The notes under the pieces: model-generated
What the model was told of the DNA's origin: nothing
The model's input: the letters and a program-made list of their open reading frames with translations, nothing else
Databases searched by the model: none
From: Asterias rubens
Lineage: Eukaryota > Echinodermata > Asteroidea > Forcipulatida > Asteriidae
NCBI RefSeq assembly: GCF_902459465.1
Contig: NC_047066.1
Coordinates: forward strand, 9,923,047 to 9,987,046
Reading direction: 5' to 3'
Length of the DNA stretch: 64,000 nucleotides
Program-made: the position numbers and the translations under genes
In this document: positions 22,801 to 30,109 of the stretch, one piece after another
Layout of the letters: every line of letters starts with the position of its first letter
Position numbering within the stretch: the first letter of the stretch is position 1

Positions 22801-24053
22801 TTTTATAACAAACGCTTTTCAAAGACCAACTCGACCGATCCAAGGCAACGTGTTCCTTTACTGGTTTAACTCATTTCCACCTCTCTTTTTGGTGTTTCTG
22901 GTTGATTGTACTTTTTATCCGCTTTTGGTTTACTGATTCTGTCGTATTCAATCATGGTTTATTTTGTTTCTATCATTGCATCGCCATGTTACGTATCTAT
23001 ATTTGAAATTCTTTTTCTTTTATATGCAGTTGTATTTTGTGTACTTTTTTATATATAACTAATTTATAAAAAAAAAATTATATCTGTAAAAATTGTCTAA
23101 GTTCCTCTCTGGCTACGATGGCATTTTTATCAATAAACCATTTCAATTTCAATTTTATTTTCTTAATCTGTCAGGTTTTACCACACCTGACGATAGCCAA
23201 GCGCAATCTAATGTCATCACTCCAAAGGCGGCTGTCCCAGCTACAGTCACATCGCAGCACGACAGCAACAGCGCCCTCAACTGACGGCATCACAAAGCGC
23301 GACGAGGTGGATCAGATCAAGAATGAGCTGGATGACATCACGGCGGCTGAATGCGTGTTTTGTGGGGAGATCATGATAAGGTATTCAGCAAAGAGAAACT
23401 ATTGACCTTTAACTTTTGACATTTGAAATGTTTCACACTTTTAAGATTTCAACAACACTAAGATCTTCTGTGCCAGACAAAATGATATTTATTTTAATAT
23501 TTTAATCTGATTTTCAATTTGTTTACCCTTCAGAAATGCGGTAGGGTTTCATCAAATGACAAAAATTTTAGTAACAATTGTCATTGTTACCAGGTGTTAT
23601 ATAGCGCCTCTCATAGGCTTCTCAAAGCGCTTACAAACATATCTTCTAAGTTTTTGAATTATGAGACCCGTTTATGTAGCATCTTGTAAAGGGTTACAGG
23701 TGATGTGGCTCAATCTACAGCCAACTATGCTACTTGAGCTACAATGCTACTCCAGCTACACAAAATGTAGCTACAGGCACAACACAATTTGACTAACCAG
23801 AATAAGGTCACCAGCCAAAGTACCATGTCCCATGTACACATTTTACTTTGTATCCTGCTTATTTCTGCAACTCTATAAAATTGGGCCAAGGACTCAAACC
23901 AACTCTTATAAAGCTGCCAATGTACTTTTCGTAATAATTGAAGGAACAAATTTGTGATAAACTGTTTTTTATTGTTTTTTATAATTCAGATCAGTGGATA
24001 GACCCTTCATTGAGCCAGATGAATATGAGGCGACGATGAAGAGCTGGGAATAA
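4836..24053 (+). CDS. VPS18: VPS18, vacuolar protein sorting-associated protein 18 (24 coding exons, complete)
   Basis: VPS18 is a core subunit of the HOPS and CORVET complexes, which tether late endosomes, lysosomes and early endosomes before SNARE fusion. Coding exons: 4836-4925, 5744-5817, 6612-6721, 7279-7418, 8556-8640, 9256-9335, 10071-10183, 10547-10635, 11330-11428, 12188-12359, 13375-13432, 13852-13955, 14279-14404, 15053-15188, 15755-15904, 16390-16483, 17146-17375, 18126-18266, 19261-19392, 19803-20012, 20350-20471, 21047-21164, 23175-23380 and 23990-24053. All introns are GT-AG and the phases join cleanly to 980 residues, close to the roughly 970 usual for animals. The N-terminal half is the Pep3/Vps18 beta-propeller (motif THLIVNNN in exon 3). 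It is followed by an alpha-solenoid with clathrin-heavy-chain-type repeats and a short coiled coil at about residues 812-851. A C-terminal RING has ligands C862, C865, C879, H881, H884, C887, C951 and C954. The RING is split over exons 22 and 23, with a long linker before the last CxxC, as is usual for VPS18. The start Met fits the family length. Confidence 0.96.
5180..5564. repeat. Foldback MITE, family A, in VPS18 intron 1 (inverted orientation)
   Basis: Ends read TTAAAGGCAGTGGACACTAT and AGCGTCCAGTGTCTTTAAA. The internal sequence (GGGGAGAGGTTGATAG, GCTCCCTCTGAAGTGACGTAG) is the reverse complement of the copy at 904-1287, so this insertion is in the opposite orientation. Confidence 0.85.
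7487..7640 (-). repeat. tRNA-derived SINE-like element in VPS18 intron 4
   Basis: On the minus strand it carries A-box-like TAGCTCAGTTGGTAGAGC and B-box-like GGTTCGAGTCCC. The anticodon stem does not pair and position 33 is not T, so it is not a functional tRNA. A sister copy at 16746-16850 shares the flanking TTGAACAAAGAAAA and TTGTTYGGGGRTGCC sequence, which shows a dispersed family. Confidence 0.65.
7715..7873. repeat. Foldback element in VPS18 intron 4 (AAGTAAGGTTTGCGGTGACACC arms)
   Basis: The left arm AAGGTTTGCGGTGACACCAT, followed by GTGAAAATCTC, is answered by GAGATTTTTTCACATGGTGTC and ACCGCAAACC on the right. The inner AGAGGTGGCTCTGAGA pairs with TCTCGGAGCCACCAC. A diverged arm recurs near 27065 (TGGTGTTACCGCAAACC). 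Confidence 0.75.
8140..8222 (+). mobile_element. Probable LINE 3' tail in VPS18 intron 4
   Basis: The sequence TTAAGCGCTTTGAGGAA...ATTGCGCTATATAAATACTG followed by TTATTATTATT is typical of the 3' ends of L2/CR1-like retroposons in invertebrate deuterostomes. Only the tail is present. A diverged relative in the opposite orientation lies near 23590-23640 (TATAGCGCCTCTC...AAAGCGCTTAC). Confidence 0.5.
8322..8405 (+). repeat. tRNA-derived SINE-like element in VPS18 intron 4
   Basis: It contains GGTGGTCTAGTTGGTCAGAC (A-box-like) and GTGGGTTCGAATCCCACCC (B-box and T-arm). There is no closing acceptor stem, so I read it as a tRNA-related retroposon head. Confidence 0.5.
9037..9175. repeat. Foldback MITE, family C (short), VPS18 intron 5
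   Basis: Starts GGGGGCCCAATTTCATGG and ends AATGAAAGTGGGCCC, with GCTTAAGCACC/TTGTGCTTAGC inner words. It is shorter than the 250-290 bp copies. Confidence 0.6.
9373..9764. repeat. Foldback MITE, family B, VPS18 intron 6
   Basis: Both halves are nearly complementary over about 390 bp. The left half runs from GTTAAAGGAAAACGTTGCC to CATTTATGGGAGTCAAA. The right half runs from TTTACTCCCATAAATGACC to GCAACGTGTTCCTTTAAC. A transcript through it would fold into one long hairpin. Confidence 0.88.
10780..11100 (+). mobile_element. Retroposon 3' fragment ending in (ATT)n, VPS18 intron 8
   Basis: It starts near CTCTCACCAAGGTAAACCTG and ends GAGTAAGGATGATAAGCCTC, then AAAATTATTATTATA. The same tail recurs at 17755-18050 (GAGTAAGGATGATTAGCCTC, then an ATT repeat), and the head recurs at 13147-13305. 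Shared 3' ends with a simple-repeat tail fit a LINE or SINE family; no open frame remains. Confidence 0.5.
11512..11762. repeat. Foldback MITE, family C, VPS18 intron 9
   Basis: Ends GGGCCCAATTTCATGGCTCT and AGAGCCATGAAATTGGGCCC are perfect inverted repeats of 20 bases. The interior alternates GTAAGC/GCTTAC words in both orientations, so the hairpin extends inward. It is close in sequence to 51403-51652. Confidence 0.85.
11950..12156. repeat. Truncated, diverged family A/A2 MITE, VPS18 intron 9
   Basis: The right part of a family A element can be read: GTGTTTTTTCTATCATTATTCTCTTGCAACTT, TGAGATACACCAAGTGAGAG and ACCAAGTTGTCCAGTGTCTTTAA. The left end is eroded. Confidence 0.5.
12524..13100. repeat. 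84-bp minisatellite in VPS18 intron 10
   Basis: The word GGGTTGACTCATAATTGCAGG recurs at 12608, 12692, 12776, 12860 and 12944, an exact 84-base period. Between copies the unit (GTCAATCAATCAAAGCCACA...GGACTGGTCAGACAGTAGGA) is almost identical. Diverged units flank it before 12608 and after 13028. Confidence 0.92.
13520..13807. repeat. Degenerate short tandem array (ACACCCNTCTGGCTAAC) in VPS18 intron 11
   Basis: Units of roughly 20-27 bases repeat the theme ACACCCCTCTGGCTAACACC with many substitutions and length changes. It keeps a spurious reading frame open but is not coding: it lies between exons 11 and 12, whose phases join without it. Confidence 0.85.
14131..14200 (+). repeat. tRNA-like SINE remnant in VPS18 intron 12
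   Basis: GGGCTCGCTAGCTCAGTATGTAGAGCAC resembles a tRNA D-arm/A-box, followed by a degraded B-box. A comparable element is at 41945-42030 (GGTGGAGCGATGGTGCC...AGGCTCAAATCCC). Confidence 0.4.
16746..16850 (-). repeat. tRNA-derived SINE-like element, VPS18 intron 16
   Basis: On the minus strand it reads GATAGCTCAGTTGGTAGAGA followed by a B-box-like GGTTCAAGTCC. It shares flanks and middle with the element at 7487-7640 and carries a one-base-different A-box. The cloverleaf does not close, so it is a dispersed repeat rather than a tRNA gene. Confidence 0.6.
17578..17735 (+). mobile_element. LINE reverse transcriptase C-terminal tail, degenerate, VPS18 intron 17
   Basis: In one frame the sequence reads HYGDHAFAHTASVLWNKLP, two stop codons, then a stretch like SLNTFQTQIKKLLF. 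The pattern AF...A..LWN.LP followed by ...FK..LK..LF is the conserved C-terminus of many non-LTR retrotransposon reverse transcriptases. Internal stops show it is dead. It lies in sense with VPS18. Confidence 0.7.
17755..18050 (+). mobile_element. Retroposon 3' fragment ending in (ATT)n, second copy, VPS18 intron 17
   Basis: It is homologous along its length to 10780-11100, including CTGTGCTCCGTGGTCAT, GTTGTGGCTGGC, GCATGCCTTC and GCTGCGAGTAAGGATGATTA. It follows directly after the LINE tail at 17578-17735, so the two may be one element. Confidence 0.55.
18305..18701. repeat. Foldback MITE, family A, VPS18 intron 18
   Basis: Left end TTAAAGACTCTGTACACTTT and right end AATAGTGTCCACTGCCTTTAA. 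The inner palindrome GAGACCTCAAATTCTAAATC / TGAGGTCTCGAAATC has the family sequence (here AAGACCTC on the left). Confidence 0.85.
19393..19520. repeat. Short family A MITE remnant abutting the exon 19 splice donor of VPS18
   Basis: Directly after the exon-end CAG, the intron reads GTAATGCCCTTTGGTAATTT and then TCAAAGACCAGTGTTCGCAA. This continues with the family A words CATATGCATAAATTAAA and ends TAGTGTCTAGTGCCTTCAA. About two thirds of the element is deleted. Confidence 0.6.
20561..20820. repeat. Foldback MITE, family C, VPS18 intron 21
   Basis: It starts AGGGCTCAGTTTCATGGCTC and ends AGAGCCATAAAATTGGGCCCA, so the left end is slightly diverged. A second, partial family C end follows at 20821-20920 (GTTAGCATGCCTTTTCGTGT ... 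AGCAGTGCTATGAAA), which suggests a nested or adjacent insertion. Confidence 0.75.
21171..22210. repeat. 77-bp minisatellite, about 13 apparently identical units, VPS18 intron 22
   Basis: TTACAAGGGACTAGGATGAA starts at 21171 and recurs every 77 bases to 22095. The rest of each unit is GACTGATAATGGACCTAGCA, TTTTTTAGGCACTTATCTGG and GCATTCCAAGTTGCTG. I saw no base difference between full units. The array closes with truncated 35-base pieces ending near 22210. The first unit begins only six bases after the last base of exon 22, which encodes part of the RING finger. Confidence 0.95.
22218..22491. repeat. Foldback MITE, family C, VPS18 intron 22
   Basis: Ends GGGCCCAATGTCATAGCGCT and AGCGCTATGAAATTGGGCCC. 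The interior closely follows the copy at 2962-3248 (GGGCGGCCATGTTGCGTGTT, TAAGCACCGGAAGG). Confidence 0.85.
22499..22860. repeat. Foldback MITE, family B, VPS18 intron 22
   Basis: It runs from TTGGAACACGTTGCCTTGGA to GGCAACGTGTTCCTTTA, with the central pair CCGTTTATTTGACTCCCATAAACGG. It sits directly after the family C element, so three repeat types fill most of this intron. Confidence 0.85.
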
Positions 24054-24269
24054 AAAGTCACCACACAGAGAGAGAAAGAGATGTCCGGTACAAGCTTCAG
24101 CATTTTTATTCAAAGTGTAATTTATATATTTATCTTCAAGTATGCGCTAATCCTCCAATCAGATTGGCAGAATGGAGTGGTGATTTAAACCTATATTGCA
24201 CGGCTAATATCACTACCTGCGTCTTGGTGTGTTCTATGTCACGCGGCAAGTTTGCTTGAAGATAAATAC

Positions 24270-24374
24270 GTTATCACACGCGCGTCCCATATCCAACTCA
24301 GCCTTAGGCCTCGTTGGATATGGGACACAGAAGTGCTATATGTTTCCGTATACCACTCGCGCTTGTGTGATAAC
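24270..24374. repeat. Foldback element just downstream of VPS18
   Basis: TTATCACACGCGCG pairs with CGCGCTTGTGTGATAA and TCCCATATCCAAC pairs with GTTGGATATGGGA. It probably lies within the VPS18 3' UTR or just past it. Confidence 0.6.
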
Positions 24375-24547
24375 TTATAATGTACACCAACAGATTCATA
24401 AAAGCTGCATATTCTTCATTCTGTTTAGTGATTCTGTTTACCAAGGGGGAAATAGAGTCATTCAAACATTTTCTTTTGTTAATGGGTTAAGACAAAGAAA
24501 TCTCAAATTTGTAATGCTCCCTGCCAAAACCAGGCCCTTCCTGGCAA

Positions 24548-24553
24548 AATAAA
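24548..24553 (+). promoter_or_regulatory. Candidate VPS18 poly(A) signal (AATAAA)
   Basis: AATAAA lies about 495 bases after the VPS18 stop. Another AATAAA at 24049-24054 overlaps the stop codon itself (GAATAAAAAG) and would give an extremely short 3' UTR if used. Transcript data would decide between them. Confidence 0.4.
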
Positions 24554-24599
24554 ACAACTCAAAACTGGGTCCATTTGTTCAAATACGAGAGAATTGCAT

Positions 24600-26437
24600 A
24601 ATTAAACATGCGGTAAATCAAGGCAATTAGAGTAAAAATATTGTTTACGTGGTGGAAATTCAAAGCATTCTTTTCCATTCTTTTATTGTATTACCATGTC
24701 AAGTGTCAATGCATAATTGTTTTAAAATCACCTACCAACACCTCAGAAGTAGGTTCGCTTATGGTTGCCGACATTTACCAACGGTGGTGGCGCACAACTT
24801 GAGCACACCCCTGGAAGTGTCATTTGTGTAACAGAATGTAGTTCATGTATTGACCATTGACCGATTTCACGGTGCCTAGCACCCTTTATTACCCACCTAT
24901 CCTGTCTCCCATTTTAGAAATCAAAATGTACACAAAGGAATTACCTCCCAAAATGGCGGAACTGTCAAGTACTGAAGTGCAATCAACGTCACACAAGGTT
25001 CCATTACCACTAAAAAATAATTCTCAAACTGTACCTTGTACTTCTCTACAAACAACAATAGTATGCCGAATGTCGGCAACTCCCCCCCCCCTGAATCTAC
25101 CATAGTCTATGCACCCCCCCCCCCCCCCCCCCCCCGCCCCCTTACCAACATCCAAATTGATCAGAAACCCAAATGCATATTTTTAAAAACCTCCATTTTC
25201 AATTAAATATTATCTCCTGCTGGAAGTCAGTTGCGTGGACTCTCTGTTGGGGATCTAGCACTTGATCCATCGGATGTCACACTATCGGGACTTGCCGGCG
25301 GCTATGAAACAAAAGTAATCAAAAACTTCTTTCAGTTTGTTTATAATTTCCTCAGCTGATCCAGGATTCTCCCCCCAACGGACTCTATACTATGAGGCAG
25401 TAGTTTTCCCAACTCAAAATCAAATTCCCCAAGAATCCCCCCAAGCCCACTCCATGTACAAAGATCAGTGTTATAGCTAAGACCAATTTTAGTGGTCGGC
25501 TCTAAATCCAATTTAGTCCACCAAGGGCGAGTGGTTCAACCTTGCTGGGCAGCACAGTTTATTTTGCTCAGAGTGCTGGGCAAAATAAGTTCTGGGCAGG
25601 CCCGTCCAGCACCGCCTACATTGCCCACCGTGGCTACAACACTGATAGAGATCTCTAGAGCGTTGCATTGCATCTATGCAATGCAAAGTTCTTTTATCTA
25701 AAGAGCATCCTGCAAACATCTGAGAATGGGAGACTTTGAGGCGCTAGGTGGCAGCAGACTTACCAGGTAAATTTCCATTGTGTACGTAGTTCTGAGCACG
25801 TGCACATTACCGAGAACAATGGATTTTACCTGGTAAGTCTGCTGCCGCCAAGCGTCCTGAACGTCTCCCATTGTGTGAGAGCATCTTTAAAAATTAAACT
25901 GAGAAAACAAGTCCATTGCACTCGAGGCGGATGGAGAACTTCTATTATTGTATTTCATAAATAATATTGTTTGTCTCAGGTTTGACTTGCCTGTAGGATA
26001 GGTGCCTGTCTCTGATCAAAAGCAAACCTCTGTATTGGAAAGGAAAGTAAGATGCAGTTTTATTGACTGAAAATGAGAATTGTGAAAAAGACATGGCAAA
26101 GATATCTGGTGTGTAATTTCTCAGGTTTTTTTGTGTTTAAATAAAAAAAGGTCCGGAGCCTTGGAATATTTCTTGAAAGAAATGAATCAGCCGCCAGGGT
26201 CTAGATCTGCTTATGCACAAAAAAAAGTACTTAGGGAAAATATTATGTGAGGACAAAGGATGTTTAGTATGAAAGGATGGATTACTGGACCAGAAAAGTA
26301 GTAAAGCATTGTTCGATAACAATGCAGGGAAACATGAAGGGGTTGGATTGGAGAGCAAGTTGCTAAATGATGCAACTAACAATGGTTAACTAATAAGGAA
26401 TTGCAAGATCAAAGCATAGATAAAAGTTAGGATGATT
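24600..26437. other. Intergenic region between VPS18 and the CFAP97-domain gene (tail to tail)
   Basis: No gene is recognised. It holds a long C-run at about 25107-25134, the family E foldback at 25726-25874, and unique AT-rich sequence. TTTATT at 26059-26064 (AATAAA on the minus strand) could be the poly(A) signal of the minus-strand gene. Confidence 0.5.
25726..25874. repeat. Foldback MITE, family E, second copy
   Basis: TGGGAGACTTTGAGGCGC...GGCAGCAGACTTACCAGGTAA is mirrored by TTACCTGGTAAGTCTGCTGC...CGTCTCCCA. The hairpin is nearly complete apart from a loop around 25785-25805. Confidence 0.8.
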
Positions 26438-29342
26438 TTAAAAATAGGTATGAGGGACCTGTGGAAAAAAGGGTTTCCTCATGAGATTGGTGGATATGAA
26501 CCAATAGTTGGAAATTGTTACACACACAAAAATAAATATAAATGTAAATACAGTGCATTATAATCATCAAATGAAGATATTAAATAATATTGTATATTCA
26601 AAAGTGCAGATTTCTAGTTGTACCTGTTTTTCATTGTTTTTATCATCTCTGGCATTCTGAACCTCTTCATAGAACTTTCTCCTGTCCCGGGTCTCTGGGT
26701 AGTTTTGGGGATACTTAGCGATGTTTTCCATGTACTGCTTGTTCAACTACGGAGAAAGAAAAAACAGGGTGTGACTTTCAGAGAATACTGAACGAAACGT
26801 TGAATTGTCAACCACCGATTTCTTTCAGAACCAACACTACTCAAAAGAGATTTACACATGTGCTACTGCTCACCTGGGCCCAATTTCAATAAGCTGTTTT
26901 AAAAGCAGAAACTACAGCAGGCTTCATGAAATTGGGAATAAGGTGGGGGGGTTTTTTGTGTGTTTTTTCTCCAGAAAACGATCAGAGCATACTGATCGAA
27001 ACGTAGAGAAGTAGAAACCAACGGTTCTTTTCAAAACTACCCCAACTCATTAGAGATAGTCATTACATGGTGTTACCGCAAACCTTTCTAAATTGTATTT
27101 CCACCATGCAAAGTTTCAAATCCTACTTAGTTACCAGCCAAACTACCATGTCACATGTAAAACTTGTGATTGGTTTTCTGCTCGTTTCTGCTTTAGCAGA
27201 CAACCGTTAAGTAATATTGATGTTTATGAATGAGCCCTGAGCTTGGCCCAATTTCATAAAGCTTGTAAGCAGAAAAAAAATTCTAAGCACAGAGAGTTAT
27301 TGCTTTTAACATGCACAGGTAACGAGCCAATGGCTGGCACTCTGCTTAACAGCTTTATGCAATTTGGACCCTGTGTCCGGTGAACTAGACTGCTCATATT
27401 GGGCCACTGAACAGCAAACATTTGAATCCAATGAGGTATTGTTTGAAGCTTTGCATGGTGGGGATAAATAGGAATAAACTACAAATACATAGTAAACTTG
27501 CGGTTACAACAGTGTGTAAATCTATTTTTTTTTAAATCCTTACCGCCCATTCATGTTCCCATTGTTGGTGGCTATAGTTTGCTTCCTTGGACAAGATCCG
27601 ACGGAGTATGGCTTGGTTCTCATGCGTTACTCGCAGGATCTCCCGCTGTCGCTTCGTCTTGTTTAGGCTGCGAAGTAACAAGGGCATCAGATTTTACTTA
27701 TTGGTTCAAATTTGCAGACCCACTTTCATTTGCTCCAAATGATTCTCAATTTATTGCTCTACGCCCATTACTCTTCACCAAGAAAGGTTTTATGCTAGTA
27801 ATTATTTTGAGTAATTACCAATAGTGTCCACTGCCTTTAAAGGCATTGTACACGTTAGGTAATTGTCAAAGACAAGTGTTCTCACTTGGTGTATCCCATC
27901 ATAAGCATAAAATAACAAGCATGTGAAAATTTGGGCTCAATCGGGCACCGAAGTTGCGTGAAAATGATGACAGAAAAAACACCATTGTTGGACGAATTTG
28001 TGTGCTATCAGATAGGAATAAAAGATTTCTAGCTAGAAGTCTTTTATTTTTTTAGTGAGAAATTACCTCTTTCTCAAAAACTACGTTACTTCAGAGGGAG
28101 TCGTTTCCCACAATGTTTTGTACTACCAACAGCTCTCCAATGCTCGTTAATACCAAGTCAGTTTTTAAGTTAATATTTGTTTGTTTTGAGTAATTACCAA
28201 ACGTGTACCTTCCCTTTAAAACTCGAGGGGTCATTAATCTTTTAATTCAATTCAATTTATTTCCATATAATAATACTCACAATAGTATAAGACACAATCA
28301 TCAGGACAAAGTTAAACACGACTAATGATAATGACGCTGCATGAGTAAGGTCAACTGTTGTACCTCCCCCCCCCCCCCGACACCTTAAAAGTTCATTACA
28401 ATGCTTCTTCAAAAATTGCCCAAGTTTGGACCAACCTCTTCTGTTCGTAGTCGTTCGTGTTATCCACTCGTCCTCTTGTCCTCATGATGTTATACATCTT
28501 CTCAAGGAGGATGCGGTTATCTCTCTCAATGGTTGCTAGACGTTCTTCCTCTACTTGTAGTTTCTTCAGTTTCAGATGAAGATGCATGTACGTCTGGGGA
28601 GGCTTGTTGTCAAGGACCGGCTTGGCTGGGATTAAGAACATGAATTAACAGTTTGGGCATTTGTGTCTACATAGCCCTATCGCTCTTACGGTTTGTGTTT
28701 GAGTGACTGACGTGTCCTGTTGTTGTCATTTCGATTATGTAATTTTTATAGTATTTTAGCGAAGGGCGACATTTACGATGGTTAGCCTACTTCTAACTCC
28801 CCATCTCCTTGAGAGGGCTAAAACGGTCTCGTATTTGATTAACTACTTTGGGCATGCCTCCACACTTAGGCCTCTACCTACTGAAAAAGCTTGAGGAGTT
28901 GGTCTGGTCCTTGATCTGTGCCTCATGGACGAGCAAGGATAATAATCTTGTGAAGCGCGTGCACGATAGAACACTAAATATTAGTTTACGTCTCTGGGGG
29001 TCAAGTAAGTTTTTTTTTAAATCTCGATTGTGAGCTCCTCCGCTTTGGTGTTCTCATCAAAAATGTACGTAACAATTTCAAAACAATTAATGTTCAAGTT
29101 TGTATACACTAGCAGCAAATTAATTAATGATATCGCAGCTTCTAAGAAGTTTGCCCGTGCCTGATTGAAACATTGTTTTGTTGTACTGTGCTGCACAATG
29201 TTGTAATGTTGCACAGTGTGCTGCATGCAATAAACTTACCATTTCGAACTTTCTGTCGATGGCGGTCAAATCGCCTGTCGTCCCATCGTTTCTTCAACAG
29301 TTTATTATTAGCCGGTGTGATTGGCTGATACGCACGATGCAT
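26438..29342 (-). CDS. CFAP97D2: CFAP97-domain (Hemingway family) axonemal protein, CFAP97D2-like
   Basis: Members of this small family are cilia/flagella-associated proteins; in mammals CFAP97D1 is needed for sperm axoneme maintenance. Exons, in minus-strand order: 29342-29240 (starts MHRAYQPI), 28625-28436, 27667-27544 and 26746-26624. Phases join to 180 residues. Family signatures are KPVLDNKPPQTY, LKLKKLQVEEERL.TIERDN (exon 2) and REILRVTHENQAILRRI (exon 3). These place it in the family with confidence; closeness to D2 rather than D1 is inferred from recall. The exon 2 donor is AG/GTTGGT, weaker than usual. The last exon is uncertain. A good acceptor (TTTTCCACAG at 26468-26459) would add VPHTYF and a stop at 26438; reading through the exon 4 donor, or an acceptor near 26035, are alternatives. 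The gene is head to head with CATSPER4. Confidence 0.85.
27244..27372. repeat. Short foldback of the family C type, CFAP97D gene 3' intron
   Basis: GCCCAATTTCATAAAGCTTGTAAGC is matched by GCTTAACAGCTTTATGCAATTTGGACC. A similar but smaller piece is at 26876-26936 (GGGCCCAATTTCAATAAGCT...TTCATGAAATTGGGA). It lies in the intron between exons 3 and 4 of the minus-strand gene. Confidence 0.55.
27760..28220. repeat. Adjacent family A remnant (27760-27840) and full family A2 MITE (27836-28220), CFAP97D intron 2
   Basis: The first piece is only the right end of family A, ending AATAGTGTCCACTGCCTTTAA. The second starts immediately in the shared TTTAA with TTTAAAGGCATTGTACACGT and ends ACGTGTACCTTCCCTTTAAA, with an inner GATTTCTAGCTAGAAGTC palindrome. 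The shared TTTAA is what one MITE targeting TTAA next to another would leave. Confidence 0.7.
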
Positions 29343-30109
29343 CGCGATTGATTTTATGTTTCAGGAAAATTTCAAACTTCTCACAAGATATTTATAATTT
29401 ACCCCAATAAATTACAGACCCCACATGATTCTTTTATGAATGGTGATTGTTGATATTCGATTGCAACAAATGGAAACGATTTTGCAAACTTGGTGCGCTT
29501 TGAAAAATCTTGGCGCGTCAATTCAAACGCGAGCGCTGCTGCGCTGGCCGATACTAGGCGCATAGATTAGAATCTGGGCGTTAATAGCAAAGCGTGGCAG
29601 CGCGGACGCAGTTAATACGCGAACGTACTATTTTTTGAAGATCACCACAGCTTTTGGATTGAAGAATATCTTTTGCACACAAAAGGTGACAATGCATGTC
29701 GGTTCTACAATCTTGAATAATACCTAGATTTATTTGGAGTCACTGCTACGGTTTCATCGGAAGTAACCCATATCGTAAGTGATTTAAATTAAGAAAGTAT
29801 GTTTGTTTCAGTAGCCTACAAACATCACTGCTACATTGTCGTTGCGGGACTTACCCAAGACAAATTTACCCCGTTCCCGGCAGAATTTAACCCTCCTATA
29901 GTGATTTAATTTATGGATGTCAGACAACTGATTAAACTGTGATGTGGCAGAAAATGAAATGGATAGAAATTAATTATTACCATAAGTAGTGGTCAGATAT
30001 ATGGTAAGACTGATGACTGATGACGAATGTAGCCTACAAATCTTGGTCAGAGCTTCTTTGACCATCTCAATGAAAGTTTGAAATTCTGTCACTTAGGCCA
30101 AAAATAAAG
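29343..30109. promoter_or_regulatory. Shared 5' region between CFAP97D2-like and CATSPER4 (putative bidirectional promoter)
   Basis: The two start codons point away from each other across 767 bases. The part at about 29510-29625 is rich in CpG (AACGCGAGCGCTGCTGCGCT, GCGTGGCAGCGCGGACGCAG) and stands out from the AT-rich surroundings. I see no TATA box or RFX X-box that I would defend. A shared promoter is inferred from geometry and matching sperm roles. Confidence 0.45.
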
